A stretch of DNA of 64,000 nt from Mucilaginibacter phenanthrenivorans (GTDB lineage Bacteria; Bacteroidota; Bacteroidia; Sphingobacteriales; Sphingobacteriaceae), in NCBI RefSeq assembly GCF_024721155.1, contig NZ_JAHVAP010000001.1:620001-684000 (forward strand), written 5' to 3'. Position 1 is the first letter of the stretch. Every line of letters begins with the position of its first letter. The translations under genes and the position numbers were made by a program. Below, one piece after another: positions 48,416 to 56,235 of the stretch. The notes beneath the pieces are model-generated. The model ran no database searches, was not told where the DNA came from, and worked only from the letters and a program-made list of their open reading frames with translations.

Positions 48416-48973
48416 ATGCCCGCCACCGCCCTTGCGCTTTACCGCCGAAAGAAAGGACTGACCCAGGAACAGCTTTCTGAACTATCCGGCGTCACCAGCC
48501 GTACCATCCAGCGGATAGAGAAAGGGGCGGTCGTGCCGCATGTGCAGACGCTGAAGATCCTGGCGGCCTGTTTGGATATTGAGGCGGAAGTGCTGATGGA
48601 TGAGCCGGAAGGCAGCGCCCCTGCGACGGCTGCAAAACCTGCTACGCTTAGCCCGCTGTTTCATGTGGCTGCGCTATTGGGTTTAGGCATGCCTATATTG
48701 AACATCATCCTGCCTTTTATTTTATGGCTGTTCAAAAGAGATGCGGATCAGGCTTATGACCGGCAGGGGAGGCAGGTACTCAATTTTCACCTGACGATGA
48801 GCATCCTTTTCTTTCCGTCCATCGTGCTGATGGTTTATTTTTTCCCGCTGGGCTTCCCTTTGACGATGCTGGTCTATTTGTTTATGGTCGTGATGACCCT
48901 GGTCAATCTTTTCCGAGCCATTAATCTAAAAAAAATCAATTATCCGCTGTCCTGGCGCTTTTTGAAGCTGTAA
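48416..48973 (+). CDS. XRE-type regulator with DUF4870 membrane domain
   Basis: This 185-residue protein has an N-terminal helix-turn-helix (residues 4-58: LTQEQLSELSGVTSRTIQRIEKG). A short Ala/Pro linker is followed by a DUF4870-type membrane part with helices at about 77-105 and 115-160 (RQGRQVLNFHLTMSILFF is the family signature). Such proteins are membrane-tethered DNA-binding regulators. The next gene, a secreted serine hydrolase, starts 84 bases downstream in the same direction and may be co-transcribed. Confidence 0.9.
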   Translation: MPATALALYRRKKGLTQEQLSELSGVTSRTIQRIEKGAVVPHVQTLKILAACLDIEAEVLMDEPEGSAPATAAKPATLSPLFHVAALLGLGMPILNIILPFILWLFKRDADQAYDRQGRQVLNFHLTMSILFFPSIVLMVYFFPLGFPLTMLVYLFMVVMTLVNLFRAINLKKINYPLSWRFLKL

Positions 48974-49057
48974 AGGCCGATTTGTCGCGCTGGTGTCGGG
49001 CAGGTGTCGTTGCGGACAAGGGTTTTTCGCCGGAGATTTGTAGAAAAAAATAACCCG

Positions 49058-50215
49058 ATGAAAAAGTTAATCTATTTACTGGCCTGCTGCTTTGGCCTGA
49101 CCGCAGCTTCCGCGCAAATGATCGCATCTGTTCAGCACCTGGACGGAAATTCCGTTACGGCCAGCGCATTGAGCGCAAGAATAGCGCATATCGCCGACAG
49201 TGCGAAGGTCGCCGGCCTGCAGGTAGCGATCATTCATAATGGTCAAATTGCCTACACCAAAAGTTTTGGCTATAAGGATACCGAAAAACAGCTCCTGCTG
49301 GATGACAGCACCGAGATGTACGCGGCATCATTAACAAAAGTGGTGAGCGCTTACTTGTTCCTGCGACTGGTAGATCAGGGCATATTCAGCCTTGACGAGC
49401 CGGTTCATCACTACCTTAAACTATCCATAGGCCAATACCCGAAATGGCAGGATCTCGCAGGCGACACGGCTGCCTTTAACCGCATCACCCCGCGCATGCT
49501 GCTCACACACAGTTCCGGTATGCCGGTGCTCCGGGGCATGTACGGCAACAAGGTCAGCCTGATCTCCCGGCCGGGCGAAAAGTTCTATTATTCGAACGAA
49601 GGAATGAACCTACTGGGTTTTATGATCGAGGAGTATACCGGTAAAAGGCTGGAGGACCTGGCCAGGAAAGAGGTGTTCGCGCCCTTACAAATGAGCCATA
49701 CCAGCATGATCTGGGAAAGTGCCTTTGAGAAGAATTTTTCTTTTGCTTATTTCAAGGATGGCAAGAAGTATGGTTCAGAAAGAAGAGAGAATGGCAGGGC
49801 AGCAGGGTCGATGACCACCACCGCTGCCGATTACGCCAAATTTGTGATCAACCTGATGGCGCACAAGGGCCTGTCCAAGCGCTTGTACAGACAGATGCTG
49901 TCGCCACAGTTCATGGTCCGCAGCAAGCGCGGCTTCGGTCCGCTTAGAGACAGCATTACAACCGACAATGACCGAATCAAGCTGGCCTGGGGGCTGGGGA
50001 CAGGCCTTTGCCATACCCCTTACGGCCCTGCTTTCTTTCATGCCGGTCATGGTGACGCGAACCAGAACTATTTTATCGCCTTTCCGAAAAAAGGTATCGC
50101 CGTAGTCATCCTAAGCAATAGCGAAAATTTCGAGGGGGCTTCGCAAGCCATCCTGGAGTCCTGTATCGGTGACCATTATTCACCATTGGCCTGGCTGGGT
50201 TACCTGGGGAACTAG
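49058..50215 (+). CDS. Secreted serine hydrolase, class C beta-lactamase-like
   Basis: This 385-residue protein has a signal peptide (MKKLIYLLACCFGLTAASAQ). The penicillin-binding fold has Ser-x-x-Lys as SLTK (Ser91, Lys94), Tyr-x-Asn as YSNEGMN, and the third motif HAGHG near residue 331. These match the AmpC/esterase EstB group; activity could be esterase, peptidase or beta-lactamase, and the sequence does not decide. The start at 49058 is chosen because the signal peptide begins there; the longer frame to 49004 adds a basic leader that spoils it. Confidence 0.9.
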   Translation: MKKLIYLLACCFGLTAASAQMIASVQHLDGNSVTASALSARIAHIADSAKVAGLQVAIIHNGQIAYTKSFGYKDTEKQLLLDDSTEMYAASLTKVVSAYLFLRLVDQGIFSLDEPVHHYLKLSIGQYPKWQDLAGDTAAFNRITPRMLLTHSSGMPVLRGMYGNKVSLISRPGEKFYYSNEGMNLLGFMIEEYTGKRLEDLARKEVFAPLQMSHTSMIWESAFEKNFSFAYFKDGKKYGSERRENGRAAGSMTTTAADYAKFVINLMAHKGLSKRLYRQMLSPQFMVRSKRGFGPLRDSITTDNDRIKLAWGLGTGLCHTPYGPAFFHAGHGDANQNYFIAFPKKGIAVVILSNSENFEGASQAILESCIGDHYSPLAWLGYLGN

Positions 50216-50458
50216 TCAAAATTAATCGCGTTTGATGCTGATGGGTAATTGCAGCGTCCGGCAGACAGATTCTGATCTTCTGCGTACCGTATCTGGATAG
50301 GAGTTACTATAGCAAAAAAAAATGGCTGGCCCGGGTTTTTAATTTGTTTCAAAGCTACCGAAATATCAGGAATAACCTTATACCACACCTTCGGTTCGAC
50401 CAACCCGCTTACTCCCGGCACTGCCGGTTACGCTACCGATAGCGCATTAATCTTTTGA

Positions 50459-50869
50459 TCAGTTTAATCCCGCCTGCTTAACCGGGATGATTTGTAAGGT
50501 ATCAATCCCATTTGAGTTAATAAATAGGTTTAAAATCCCGCCATCCCGCCTATACGGAATTCTATGTTCATTATTTTTGTCCGATAGATACAGTACAGTG
50601 TCTGTTATCCTGTATTGATAAACCGAATCGGAAAAATACGCTTTGGCAAGTTTTGGATTGAGTAAAAGCGAATGGTCACTCGTAAAGTTAAAGGCATAAC
50701 TTTCACCATCTGTTGCAGCAACCAACCGGCCGCCGTTTTTTTTCATATCGGATTTTACTTTGAATCCAGCGACAGCATATTTTCCGGATAATTTAGTGGC
50801 TTTGGTGGAAGTATTCTGCTTGCAAGAAAGAACAACAACTAAGGATAGTAAGAACAGGAGATGTTTCAT
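50459..50869 (-). CDS. Small putative lipoprotein
   Basis: This 136-residue protein has an N-terminal lipoprotein signal, lipobox VVLSC with Cys16. The rest is beta-rich: KLSGKYAVAGFKVKS, YAFNFTSDHSLLLN, VYQYRITDTVLYLSDK, DTLQIIPVK. It resembles small lipocalin-like Bacteroidota lipoproteins, but no family is firmly recognised. It stands alone; the neighbouring stretch 50216-50458 shows no convincing gene. Confidence 0.75.
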   Translation of the reverse strand: MKHLLFLLSLVVVLSCKQNTSTKATKLSGKYAVAGFKVKSDMKKNGGRLVAATDGESYAFNFTSDHSLLLNPKLAKAYFSDSVYQYRITDTVLYLSDKNNEHRIPYRRDGGILNLFINSNGIDTLQIIPVKQAGLN

Positions 50870-51248
50870 TATTTCGGTTTAAGTTTGACTGAATGTATTT
50901 AAAAATTAAAATTACCATCATTCCGCAATTAAATAAATGGACTTTTTGGCATTTAAGATGGATTATTCAACAAGAAAATAGCGAATGATTGCCAATAAGC
51001 CTGTTATCAGAAGGTATAAAAAGCAGGCAGTCGGAACTACAAATAAAAAGGCAGTGAACTGGTACTGGGCCGTAAGGGTATCTCCCCATTACTATAATAT
51101 TGAAAGCGAGATAACTCGGTTTGTTGAAGTTACCCGCATGCGACGGTTTTGACTACAAGCTAAGGTTTTGGCTACAACACGCGTGGATTAGCCTACTTTT
51201 ACGCTCCCGTTTCTGCCCACCTTTGCATATCATCTAATTACATAAAAT
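50870..51248. promoter_or_regulatory. Intergenic region with a direct-repeat operator
   Basis: This 379-base region upstream of the truncated SDR gene contains two direct repeats GGTTTTGrCTACAA at 51145-51158 and 51164-51177. They are 19 bases apart, in the arrangement of AraC-family sites. Similar repeats lie at 52518-52553. CCACCTTTGCAT (51217-51228) could be the -7 part of a promoter. Confidence 0.45.
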
Positions 51249-51653
51249 ATGAAAGTATTCGTCACAGGCGCAACGGGCTTTGTAGGCTCAGCCATCGTTC
51301 AGGAATTAATTCATTCCGGCCACCAGGTTATTGGCCTTTCCCGCAATGAAGCGTCGGATAAGAAACTTATAGGAGCTGGTGCGCAGGCGCATCGCGGTGA
51401 TCTTAATAATTTAGACAGCCTGCGAAGCGGAGCTACCGCCGCCGATGGCGTAATCCACACCGCTTTTAATCATGATTTTTCGAAGTTTAAAGAAAGCTCT
51501 GAAAACGACCAGCTCGACGTAAAAGAGGCCGTGGAACGGAACATTGCGACCATGTTATTGAATGCGGATAACGGCCGCGCCAGGCACCGGCTCCTGCAAA
51601 TAAAAAATGCGCTGGAATCACCGTATAGCGGACCGGAGATCCCTAAATTATAA
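51249..51653 (+). pseudogene. Truncated NAD(P)-binding SDR/epimerase fused to unrelated tail
   Basis: Residues 1-92 are the start of an extended [23 protein letters not shown] (Rossmann glycine motif), [16 protein letters not shown], and [15 protein letters not shown]. In intact relatives the catalytic Tyr-x-x-x-Lys and about 190 further residues follow. Here the sequence changes after ESSEND to a tail of about 45 residues ([20 protein letters not shown], then [19 protein letters not shown]) that I do not recognise and that is not Rossmann-like. A deletion joining two genes is the likely cause. The RRM gene starts four bases after the stop. Confidence 0.75.
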
Positions 51654-51657
51654 GTCT

Positions 51658-51963
51658 ATGGCAAAATTATTCGTTGTTGGTTTTCCGAAGGACAGCACGG
51701 ACGTTGAACTGCTGGAAATGTTCAGCGTTCATGGAACGGTTAATTCTATTACGATTGTCACCGATCAGCAAACCGGCGCAAGCAAGGGCTATGGCTTTGT
51801 AGCCATGACCGATAAAGCAGGTGCAGACCGAGCAGTCTCGGCGCTGGACGGTATGGCTATGGGTGACCGGAAAATGAGCGTCAGGATAGCAGAGACAAAA
51901 AATGCGGCCGATGGGCCGGCACCTGCCGAACCAAGAGCCAAAAGACCGAGGCGGGCGCGCTGA
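51658..51963 (+). CDS. RRM-domain RNA-binding protein (paralogue)
   Basis: This 101-residue single-RRM protein has RNP2 KLFVVGFP at residues 3-10 and RNP1 KGYGFVAM at 43-50. The tail is Pro/Ala/Arg-rich, ending RAKRPRRAR. The ATG at 51658 is chosen because MAKLF aligns with the start of the protein at 15030-15362; the longer in-frame form to 51607 adds non-RRM residues from the overlapping relic. Both proteins share about the same RRM and basic tail. RNA chaperone or cold-adaptation roles are known for bacterial RRM proteins but unproven here. Confidence 0.92.
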   Translation: MAKLFVVGFPKDSTDVELLEMFSVHGTVNSITIVTDQQTGASKGYGFVAMTDKAGADRAVSALDGMAMGDRKMSVRIAETKNAADGPAPAEPRAKRPRRAR

Positions 51964-51970
51964 GCGTAGT

Positions 51971-52480
51971 TTACAAACTTTGCAGGTGGCCCCGCCTTTC
52001 CGGGTGGATTTCCTTGCTGAAGCGGGCCAGTAGAGCTTTGAGTTTGGGACCAACGATATTTTGGCAAAACGGTTTGGTGGGATCCTTGTAATAATAATCC
52101 AGGTAATTTTCTTCGTTCAGTTTAAATGATTGAAAGGGGAGTACCTGCGTGATGATGGGCTCGTTAAAATCGGCTTGCAAATTTTGCAGCGCCAAATTTG
52201 CAGCAGTAGCTTGTTCTTCTGTAAAGGTGTAAACAGCGGACCTATATTTGATGCGCATATCATGGTTGACGGTACAGCTGTGGGTATGCAAATGAACTGC
52301 AATGAGTGTTTTCAGGCTTATTGCATTAGGATCGAAATTGACGATCACCGCTTCAGACGGATCAGCATCTTCTCCATCGGCAGCGATCCAGCCTTGTTCA
52401 ACGGTTGTGACACCTTTTAGCGACCGGAAGATCGCTTCGGTACACCAGTGACAGGATCCGCCGAGGCCAATTCTTTGCAT
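51971..52480 (-). CDS. msrA: Peptide-methionine (S)-S-oxide reductase
   Basis: This 169-residue enzyme reduces methionine-S-sulfoxide in oxidised proteins. The start at ATG 52480 (MQRIGLGGSCHWCTEAIF) is chosen because the active site lies at the very N-terminus, as in the family. The nucleophile is Cys10; the usual GCFWG motif is changed to SCHWC, adding a possible resolving Cys13. Other family segments are LIAVHLHTHS, RSAVYTFTEEQ, and FKLNEENYLDYYYKDPTKPFC. It fits the surrounding redox operon. The direct repeats at 52518-52553 lie upstream. Confidence 0.9.
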   Translation of the reverse strand: MQRIGLGGSCHWCTEAIFRSLKGVTTVEQGWIAADGEDADPSEAVIVNFDPNAISLKTLIAVHLHTHSCTVNHDMRIKYRSAVYTFTEEQATAANLALQNLQADFNEPIITQVLPFQSFKLNEENYLDYYYKDPTKPFCQNIVGPKLKALLARFSKEIHPERRGHLQSL

Positions 52481-52517
52481 GGGAGCAAAATTACGAAGAA
52501 ACGGCATGAACCACAAG

Positions 52518-52553
52518 CGTTTTGGTTATGTGAAAAGACGTTTTGGCTATAAT
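52518..52553. promoter_or_regulatory. Direct-repeat operator, AraC type
   Basis: CGTTTTGGTTATGTG and CGTTTTGGCTATAAT are 21 bases apart start to start. They match the repeats at 51145-51177 in their GTTTTGGCTA core. The pair lies between msrA (minus) and the truncated SDR relic (plus), upstream of both. Confidence 0.5.
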
Positions 52554-52597
52554 GTGGCTATTGGGTTTGCTGACCGTTCTGGTCTATCAAATCATAT

Positions 52598-52693
52598 ATG
52601 AAAATTGTATTAACAGGCGCTTTGGGCAATATCAGCAGTCACCTGAAGCTGATTGATAACACCAAACACTATCGACAACAAACCTGTCGATAA
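52598..52693 (+). pseudogene. N-terminal remnant of an NmrA-like SDR
   Basis: The first 16 codons read MKIVLTGALGNISSHL, the opening of NmrA/quinone-oxidoreductase-2-type SDR proteins (MKIVLTG-xLGNIS). The frame then runs into unrelated sequence and stops after 31 codons; about 260 residues are missing. The lost part was replaced by the end of an AraC regulator gene in another frame. Confidence 0.75.
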
Positions 52694-52800
52694 GCGAGGT
52701 GGCTTACGAGCTCGGCTTTGAACATCCCCAGTCCTTTAGCACGTTATTTAAATCGAAAACCAGTTTGTCGCCGCTGGAATTCCGGAAGTCGGTTAATTAA
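52669..52800 (+). pseudogene. C-terminal remnant of an AraC-family regulator
   Basis: In this frame the sequence reads TNLSISEVAYELGFEHPQSF and then LFKSKTSLSPLEFRKS before TAA. It is the second helix-turn-helix of an AraC/XylS protein. Only about 43 residues remain of an expected 280-300; no start codon or first HTH is present. It abuts the SDR remnant, so a deletion has fused the two. The direct-repeat operators nearby are of the type such regulators bind. Confidence 0.8.
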
Positions 52801-52833
52801 TCGGTTTTATGTCATTTTTACTATCAAATTGAC

Positions 52834-52853
52834 ATATCGGAAAATCCCGATAT
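52834..52853. promoter_or_regulatory. Inverted-repeat operator upstream of the ArsR gene
   Basis: ATATCGG and CCGATAT are perfect 7-base arms separated by six bases. They end 10 bases before the ArsR start codon, in the position expected for autoregulation by the encoded ArsR/SmtB-fold dimer. Confidence 0.65.
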
Positions 52854-52863
52854 ATATTGCGAC

Positions 52864-53163
52864 ATGGATCAACTGGAGATATTCAAGGCACTTTCCAATA
52901 AAAGCCGTTTGCAGATACTGAACTGGCTGAAGGACCCGGAAAAGAACTTTCCTGACCAGGGGCAATACGGCTACGACAATGGCGTTTGTGTCGGGCAAAT
53001 CCAGCAAAAGGCAGGACTGACACAATCTACCGTATCCGAATACCTCACGACCCTCCAGCGTTCGGGCCTGGTTACCGCAACCCGTGTCGGGCAATGGACC
53101 TATTACCGGCGCAACGAGGAAACTTTCGCCGCCTTAAGCAAACTAATCGAATCTGACATTTAA
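52864..53163 (+). CDS. ArsR/SmtB-family transcriptional regulator, single-cysteine type
   Basis: This 99-residue winged-helix protein contains IFKALSNKSRLQILNWL, then VCVGQIQQKAGLTQSTVSEYLTTLQRSGLV and a wing (TRVGQWTYYRRN). In metal-sensing ArsR the third helix starts with a CVC pair; here only the first Cys (Cys42, the single Cys of the protein) remains and the second is Gly. Metal binding at that site is therefore unlikely, and thiol modification by electrophiles or oxidants is a reasonable alternative. It heads the OYE, LLM and sulfite-oxidase-like operon and has an inverted repeat just upstream. Confidence 0.92.
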   Translation: MDQLEIFKALSNKSRLQILNWLKDPEKNFPDQGQYGYDNGVCVGQIQQKAGLTQSTVSEYLTTLQRSGLVTATRVGQWTYYRRNEETFAALSKLIESDI

Positions 53164-53174
53164 GATTATATACT

Positions 53175-54281
53175 ATGGAAAACAACAGCTTGTTCAGGCC
53201 CTTTAGCCTGAAATCCTTACATATTAAAAACCGCATTGTCATGGCGCCCATGACGCGTGCCTTCTCGCCCAATGGTGTTCCAACTGCTGATGTGGCGGCC
53301 TACTACCGCAAACGCGCGGAAGGCGAAGCCGGCCTGATCCTTTCGGAGGGAACGGTCATCAACCGCGCTTCCTCATCTGCCGACCCTAATATCCCGCATT
53401 TTTATGGCGAAGCTGCCCTGGCCGGTTGGAAAACGGTGGTCGAGGGCGTACACGCCGAAGGCGGTGCTATGGGGCCGCAGATCTGGCACCAGGGCATTTC
53501 CCAAAATCATCACTCGGGATGGCTGCCGCCGGTTCCCTTCGAAGGGCCGTCGGGCCTGAACAATCCGGATTTCAGCAACGGCAACACCATGACCGAAAGT
53601 GATATTGCCGACACGATCGCCGCCTTCGGACAAGCTGCGGCAGACGCCAAAGCAATGGGCTTTGACTGCGTGGAGATCCATGGCGCGCACGGCTACCTGA
53701 TCGACCAGTTCTTTTGGGAAGGCACGAATAAACGTACCGATATTTTTGGCGGCAAAACTTTGCCGGAACGCAGCCGTTTTGCCATTGAAGTTATTAAGGA
53801 AGTCCGTAAAAGGGTAGGTGAGGACTTTGCGGTTATTATCCGCCTGTCGCAATTCAAGCCATCTGCTTATACCTATCAGCTGGCTAAAACGCCGGAGGAA
53901 CTGGAAGCCTGGATAAATCCGCTGGCTGATGCAGGGATCGATATTTTTCATTGTTCGCAGCGCCGTTTTTGGGAACCTGAATTTGAAGGTTCCGACCTGA
54001 ATTTTGCAGGCTGGGCCAAAAAGGTAAGCGGCAAAACGACTATCACGGTTGGTTCGGTGGGCCTTTCCGGTGACTTTTTCGGCTCCTTTGCCGGTGAAAG
54101 TTCGGAACCCAGCTCGCTGGATGAACTGCTTCGCCGCCTGGACCGGGGTGACTTCGACCTGGTTGGCGTGGGCAGGCCGATATTGGCCGATCCTTTCTGG
54201 CCGAAAAAGATCCACGAGGGCCGACTGGGCGAATTGAGGAATTTCACTAAAGCAGCGATGGCTGAACTGATCGTTAGCTAA
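53175..54281 (+). CDS. Old yellow enzyme family alkene reductase
   Basis: This 368-residue FMN-dependent TIM barrel is an NAD(P)H ene-reductase for alpha,beta-unsaturated carbonyls and related electrophiles. The substrate-binding histidines His169 and His172 are in EIHGAHGYLIDQFFWEGTNKRTD, and the FMN-binding motif near the end is DFDLVGVGRPILADPFW. The start MENNSLFRPFSLKSLHIKNRIVMAPMTRAF is typical of the NemA-like branch. It lies 11 bases after the ArsR gene and 7 bases before the LLM gene. Confidence 0.93.
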   Translation: MENNSLFRPFSLKSLHIKNRIVMAPMTRAFSPNGVPTADVAAYYRKRAEGEAGLILSEGTVINRASSSADPNIPHFYGEAALAGWKTVVEGVHAEGGAMGPQIWHQGISQNHHSGWLPPVPFEGPSGLNNPDFSNGNTMTESDIADTIAAFGQAAADAKAMGFDCVEIHGAHGYLIDQFFWEGTNKRTDIFGGKTLPERSRFAIEVIKEVRKRVGEDFAVIIRLSQFKPSAYTYQLAKTPEELEAWINPLADAGIDIFHCSQRRFWEPEFEGSDLNFAGWAKKVSGKTTITVGSVGLSGDFFGSFAGESSEPSSLDELLRRLDRGDFDLVGVGRPILADPFWPKKIHEGRLGELRNFTKAAMAELIVS

Positions 54282-54288
54282 CCATAAA

Positions 54289-55299
54289 ATGAGTATAAAA
54301 GCATTAAAAGATATCGCCTATTCCGTGCTGGACCTGGCGACCGTCGTTGAGGGGTATTCTATAGCGGATACTTATCATAAGAGTTTAGAAAATGCCAGGC
54401 AGGCGGAAGCCCTGGGTTATTCGCGTTACTGGTTCGCCGAGCATCATAACATGATCTCCGTAGCCAGTTCAGCGACGTCATTGTTAATCGGTTATATCGC
54501 CGGCAATACGGACAAGATTCGCGTGGGGTCAGGTGGCATCATGCTGCCGAATCACTCCCCGCTGGTGGTGGCAGAGCAGTTCGGCACGCTGGAAACCCTA
54601 TATCCCGGTCGGATCGACCTGGGTTTAGGCCGTGCGCCGGGCAGCGACCAGGCAACCGCCCAGGCTATCCGGGGGCAGAATATGAACGCTGCTTTTTATT
54701 TCCCAAAGGATGTGGAAGCTTTGCAGCGTTATTTTTCGGCGGATAACTTTGATGGCAAGGTAAGGGCGATCCCGGGCGAGGGCCTGGATATCCCGATCTG
54801 GATATTGGGTTCAAGTACCGACAGCGCAAAACTTGCTGCTGCCAAAGGTTTGCCCTATGCGTTTGCCAGTCATTTCGCGCCGGCTTACTTCAAAGAGGCG
54901 ATTGCGATCTACAGGGATAATTTTCAACCGTCGGCACAATTGTCCAAGCCTTATGTGATGGCTTGCGTGAATGTCGTAGCGGCTGATACCGACGGAGAAG
55001 CAGGATATTTAGCTACGTCAGTTAAGCAAATGTTTATGGGGGTTATTACCGGTAGAAGACAGCTCCTGCAACCGCCGGTAGATGATATGCAGACTGTTTG
55101 GAGTGTTTTTGAGGAAGCGGCGGTGATGGAAATGCTGGCTTATTCGTTTATTGGCAGTAAAGAAACGATAAGTAAAAAGCTGGTTGATTTTGTCGAAGAA
55201 AACGGCCTGGATGAGATTATGGCTACTACCCACGTTTACGATCACAAGGCTAAACTGAAATCCTTCCGTTTATTTGCGGAGGTAATGAAATTAGCTTAA
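54289..55299 (+). CDS. LLM class flavin-dependent oxidoreductase (MsnO8-like)
   Basis: This 336-residue bacterial-luciferase-fold flavin monooxygenase contains RYWFAEHHNM, GSGGIMLPNHSPLVVAEQFGTLETLYPGRIDLGLGRAPGSD and PIWILGSSTDSAKLAAAKGLPYAFASHF. These are the usual segments of the MsnO8-type LLM family. It uses reduced FMN, possibly supplied by the neighbouring flavin enzyme. Substrate unknown. Seven-base gap to the OYE gene and eight to the molybdopterin enzyme gene: one operon. Confidence 0.93.
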   Translation: MSIKALKDIAYSVLDLATVVEGYSIADTYHKSLENARQAEALGYSRYWFAEHHNMISVASSATSLLIGYIAGNTDKIRVGSGGIMLPNHSPLVVAEQFGTLETLYPGRIDLGLGRAPGSDQATAQAIRGQNMNAAFYFPKDVEALQRYFSADNFDGKVRAIPGEGLDIPIWILGSSTDSAKLAAAKGLPYAFASHFAPAYFKEAIAIYRDNFQPSAQLSKPYVMACVNVVAADTDGEAGYLATSVKQMFMGVITGRRQLLQPPVDDMQTVWSVFEEAAVMEMLAYSFIGSKETISKKLVDFVEENGLDEIMATTHVYDHKAKLKSFRLFAEVMKLA

Positions 55300-55307
55300 T
55301 TTAGGGT

Positions 55308-56003
55308 ATGGAAGAACCAGAAAAACTGGAGCGGATTATCGAGGCGAGGATGAAGCTCAAGGCACGATTTGAAGAAAAAATGACCTCGATACCTTCTGTC
55401 GCTGATGACACCCCAAAAGGTTCCGGCAAACCGAACAGGCACGGCATGCCCACGCTGCCAATTGGCCAGACAGTCACCTATAAATGGCCGGTGCTTGACC
55501 TGGGGCATCACCCTAACATCCCGCTGGATAAATGGCGGCTGACAATAGACGGCGCGGTGGAAAACCCGGTCAGGCTGAGCTGGAAGGATTTTATGGCGCT
55601 GCCGCAAACCAAAGATACCTCTGACTTTCACTGTGTGACTACCTGGTCGAAACTGGATATGCACTGGAAAGGGGTGAGCCTGCTGGACCTGGCTGCGCTG
55701 GTACACCCAAAAGAAACCGCAACACACATCATTTGCTACGGTTATGATACTTATTCGACCAATATGTCGCTGGAAGAAGCACTCAAGCCTGATGTGCTGT
55801 TGGTGCATACTTTCGACGGGCAACCCTTAGCCAAAGAACACGGCGGGCCTTGCCGCATGATCACGCCGCAACTCTATGCCTGGAAAGGTTCCAAATGGAT
55901 CAAGCGGATAGAGTTCCTTACGGCTGATAAACGCGGCTTTTGGGAGGAGCGGGGTTATTCCAATACCGCTTATCCCTGGCGGAATGACCGTTATGACGAC
56001 TAG
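55308..56003 (+). CDS. Sulfite-oxidase-like molybdopterin oxidoreductase
   Basis: This 231-residue protein has the sulfite oxidase molybdopterin fold. The Mo-ligand Cys109 is in DFHCVTTWSKLDMHWKGVSL, and LIVENPVRLSW-like sequence (GAVENPVRLSWKDF), GYDTYSTNMSLEEAL and GGPCRMITPQLYAWKGSKWIKRIEFL follow. It lacks a Tat signal and the heme domain, so it is a cytoplasmic YuiH-type form. Its electron donor and substrate are unknown; MsrP-like sulfoxide reduction is one possibility. It is the last gene of the ArsR operon. Confidence 0.92.
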   Translation: MEEPEKLERIIEARMKLKARFEEKMTSIPSVADDTPKGSGKPNRHGMPTLPIGQTVTYKWPVLDLGHHPNIPLDKWRLTIDGAVENPVRLSWKDFMALPQTKDTSDFHCVTTWSKLDMHWKGVSLLDLAALVHPKETATHIICYGYDTYSTNMSLEEALKPDVLLVHTFDGQPLAKEHGGPCRMITPQLYAWKGSKWIKRIEFLTADKRGFWEERGYSNTAYPWRNDRYDD

Positions 56004-56235
56004 ATGGCCTCCAAGCCGACTTTTTTGAATAAATACGTTGCTATCCAACACCTGGCACGAAGCCCACGCCCGCCAAACGCATTAAAAATATACAAAAGCC
56101 TAATCAGCGGGACCGGGGTTTTGCAATAAATTATTGCCTAAAATCTTTGTTATCTACCACCTCGTAATAAGTTTGCCTTTAACTTAGTGCTGGTTGGGGA
56201 ATTCAGCATAACAAAAAGGATTTCCGCCCCTGGAA

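Noticed and set aside
50212..50421. Minus-strand ORF of 69 codons between the serine hydrolase and lipoprotein genes
   Set aside because: Some protein-like stretches (VWYKVIPDISVALKQIKN), but no family match I can support and no partner; could be a remnant, not listed as a gene.
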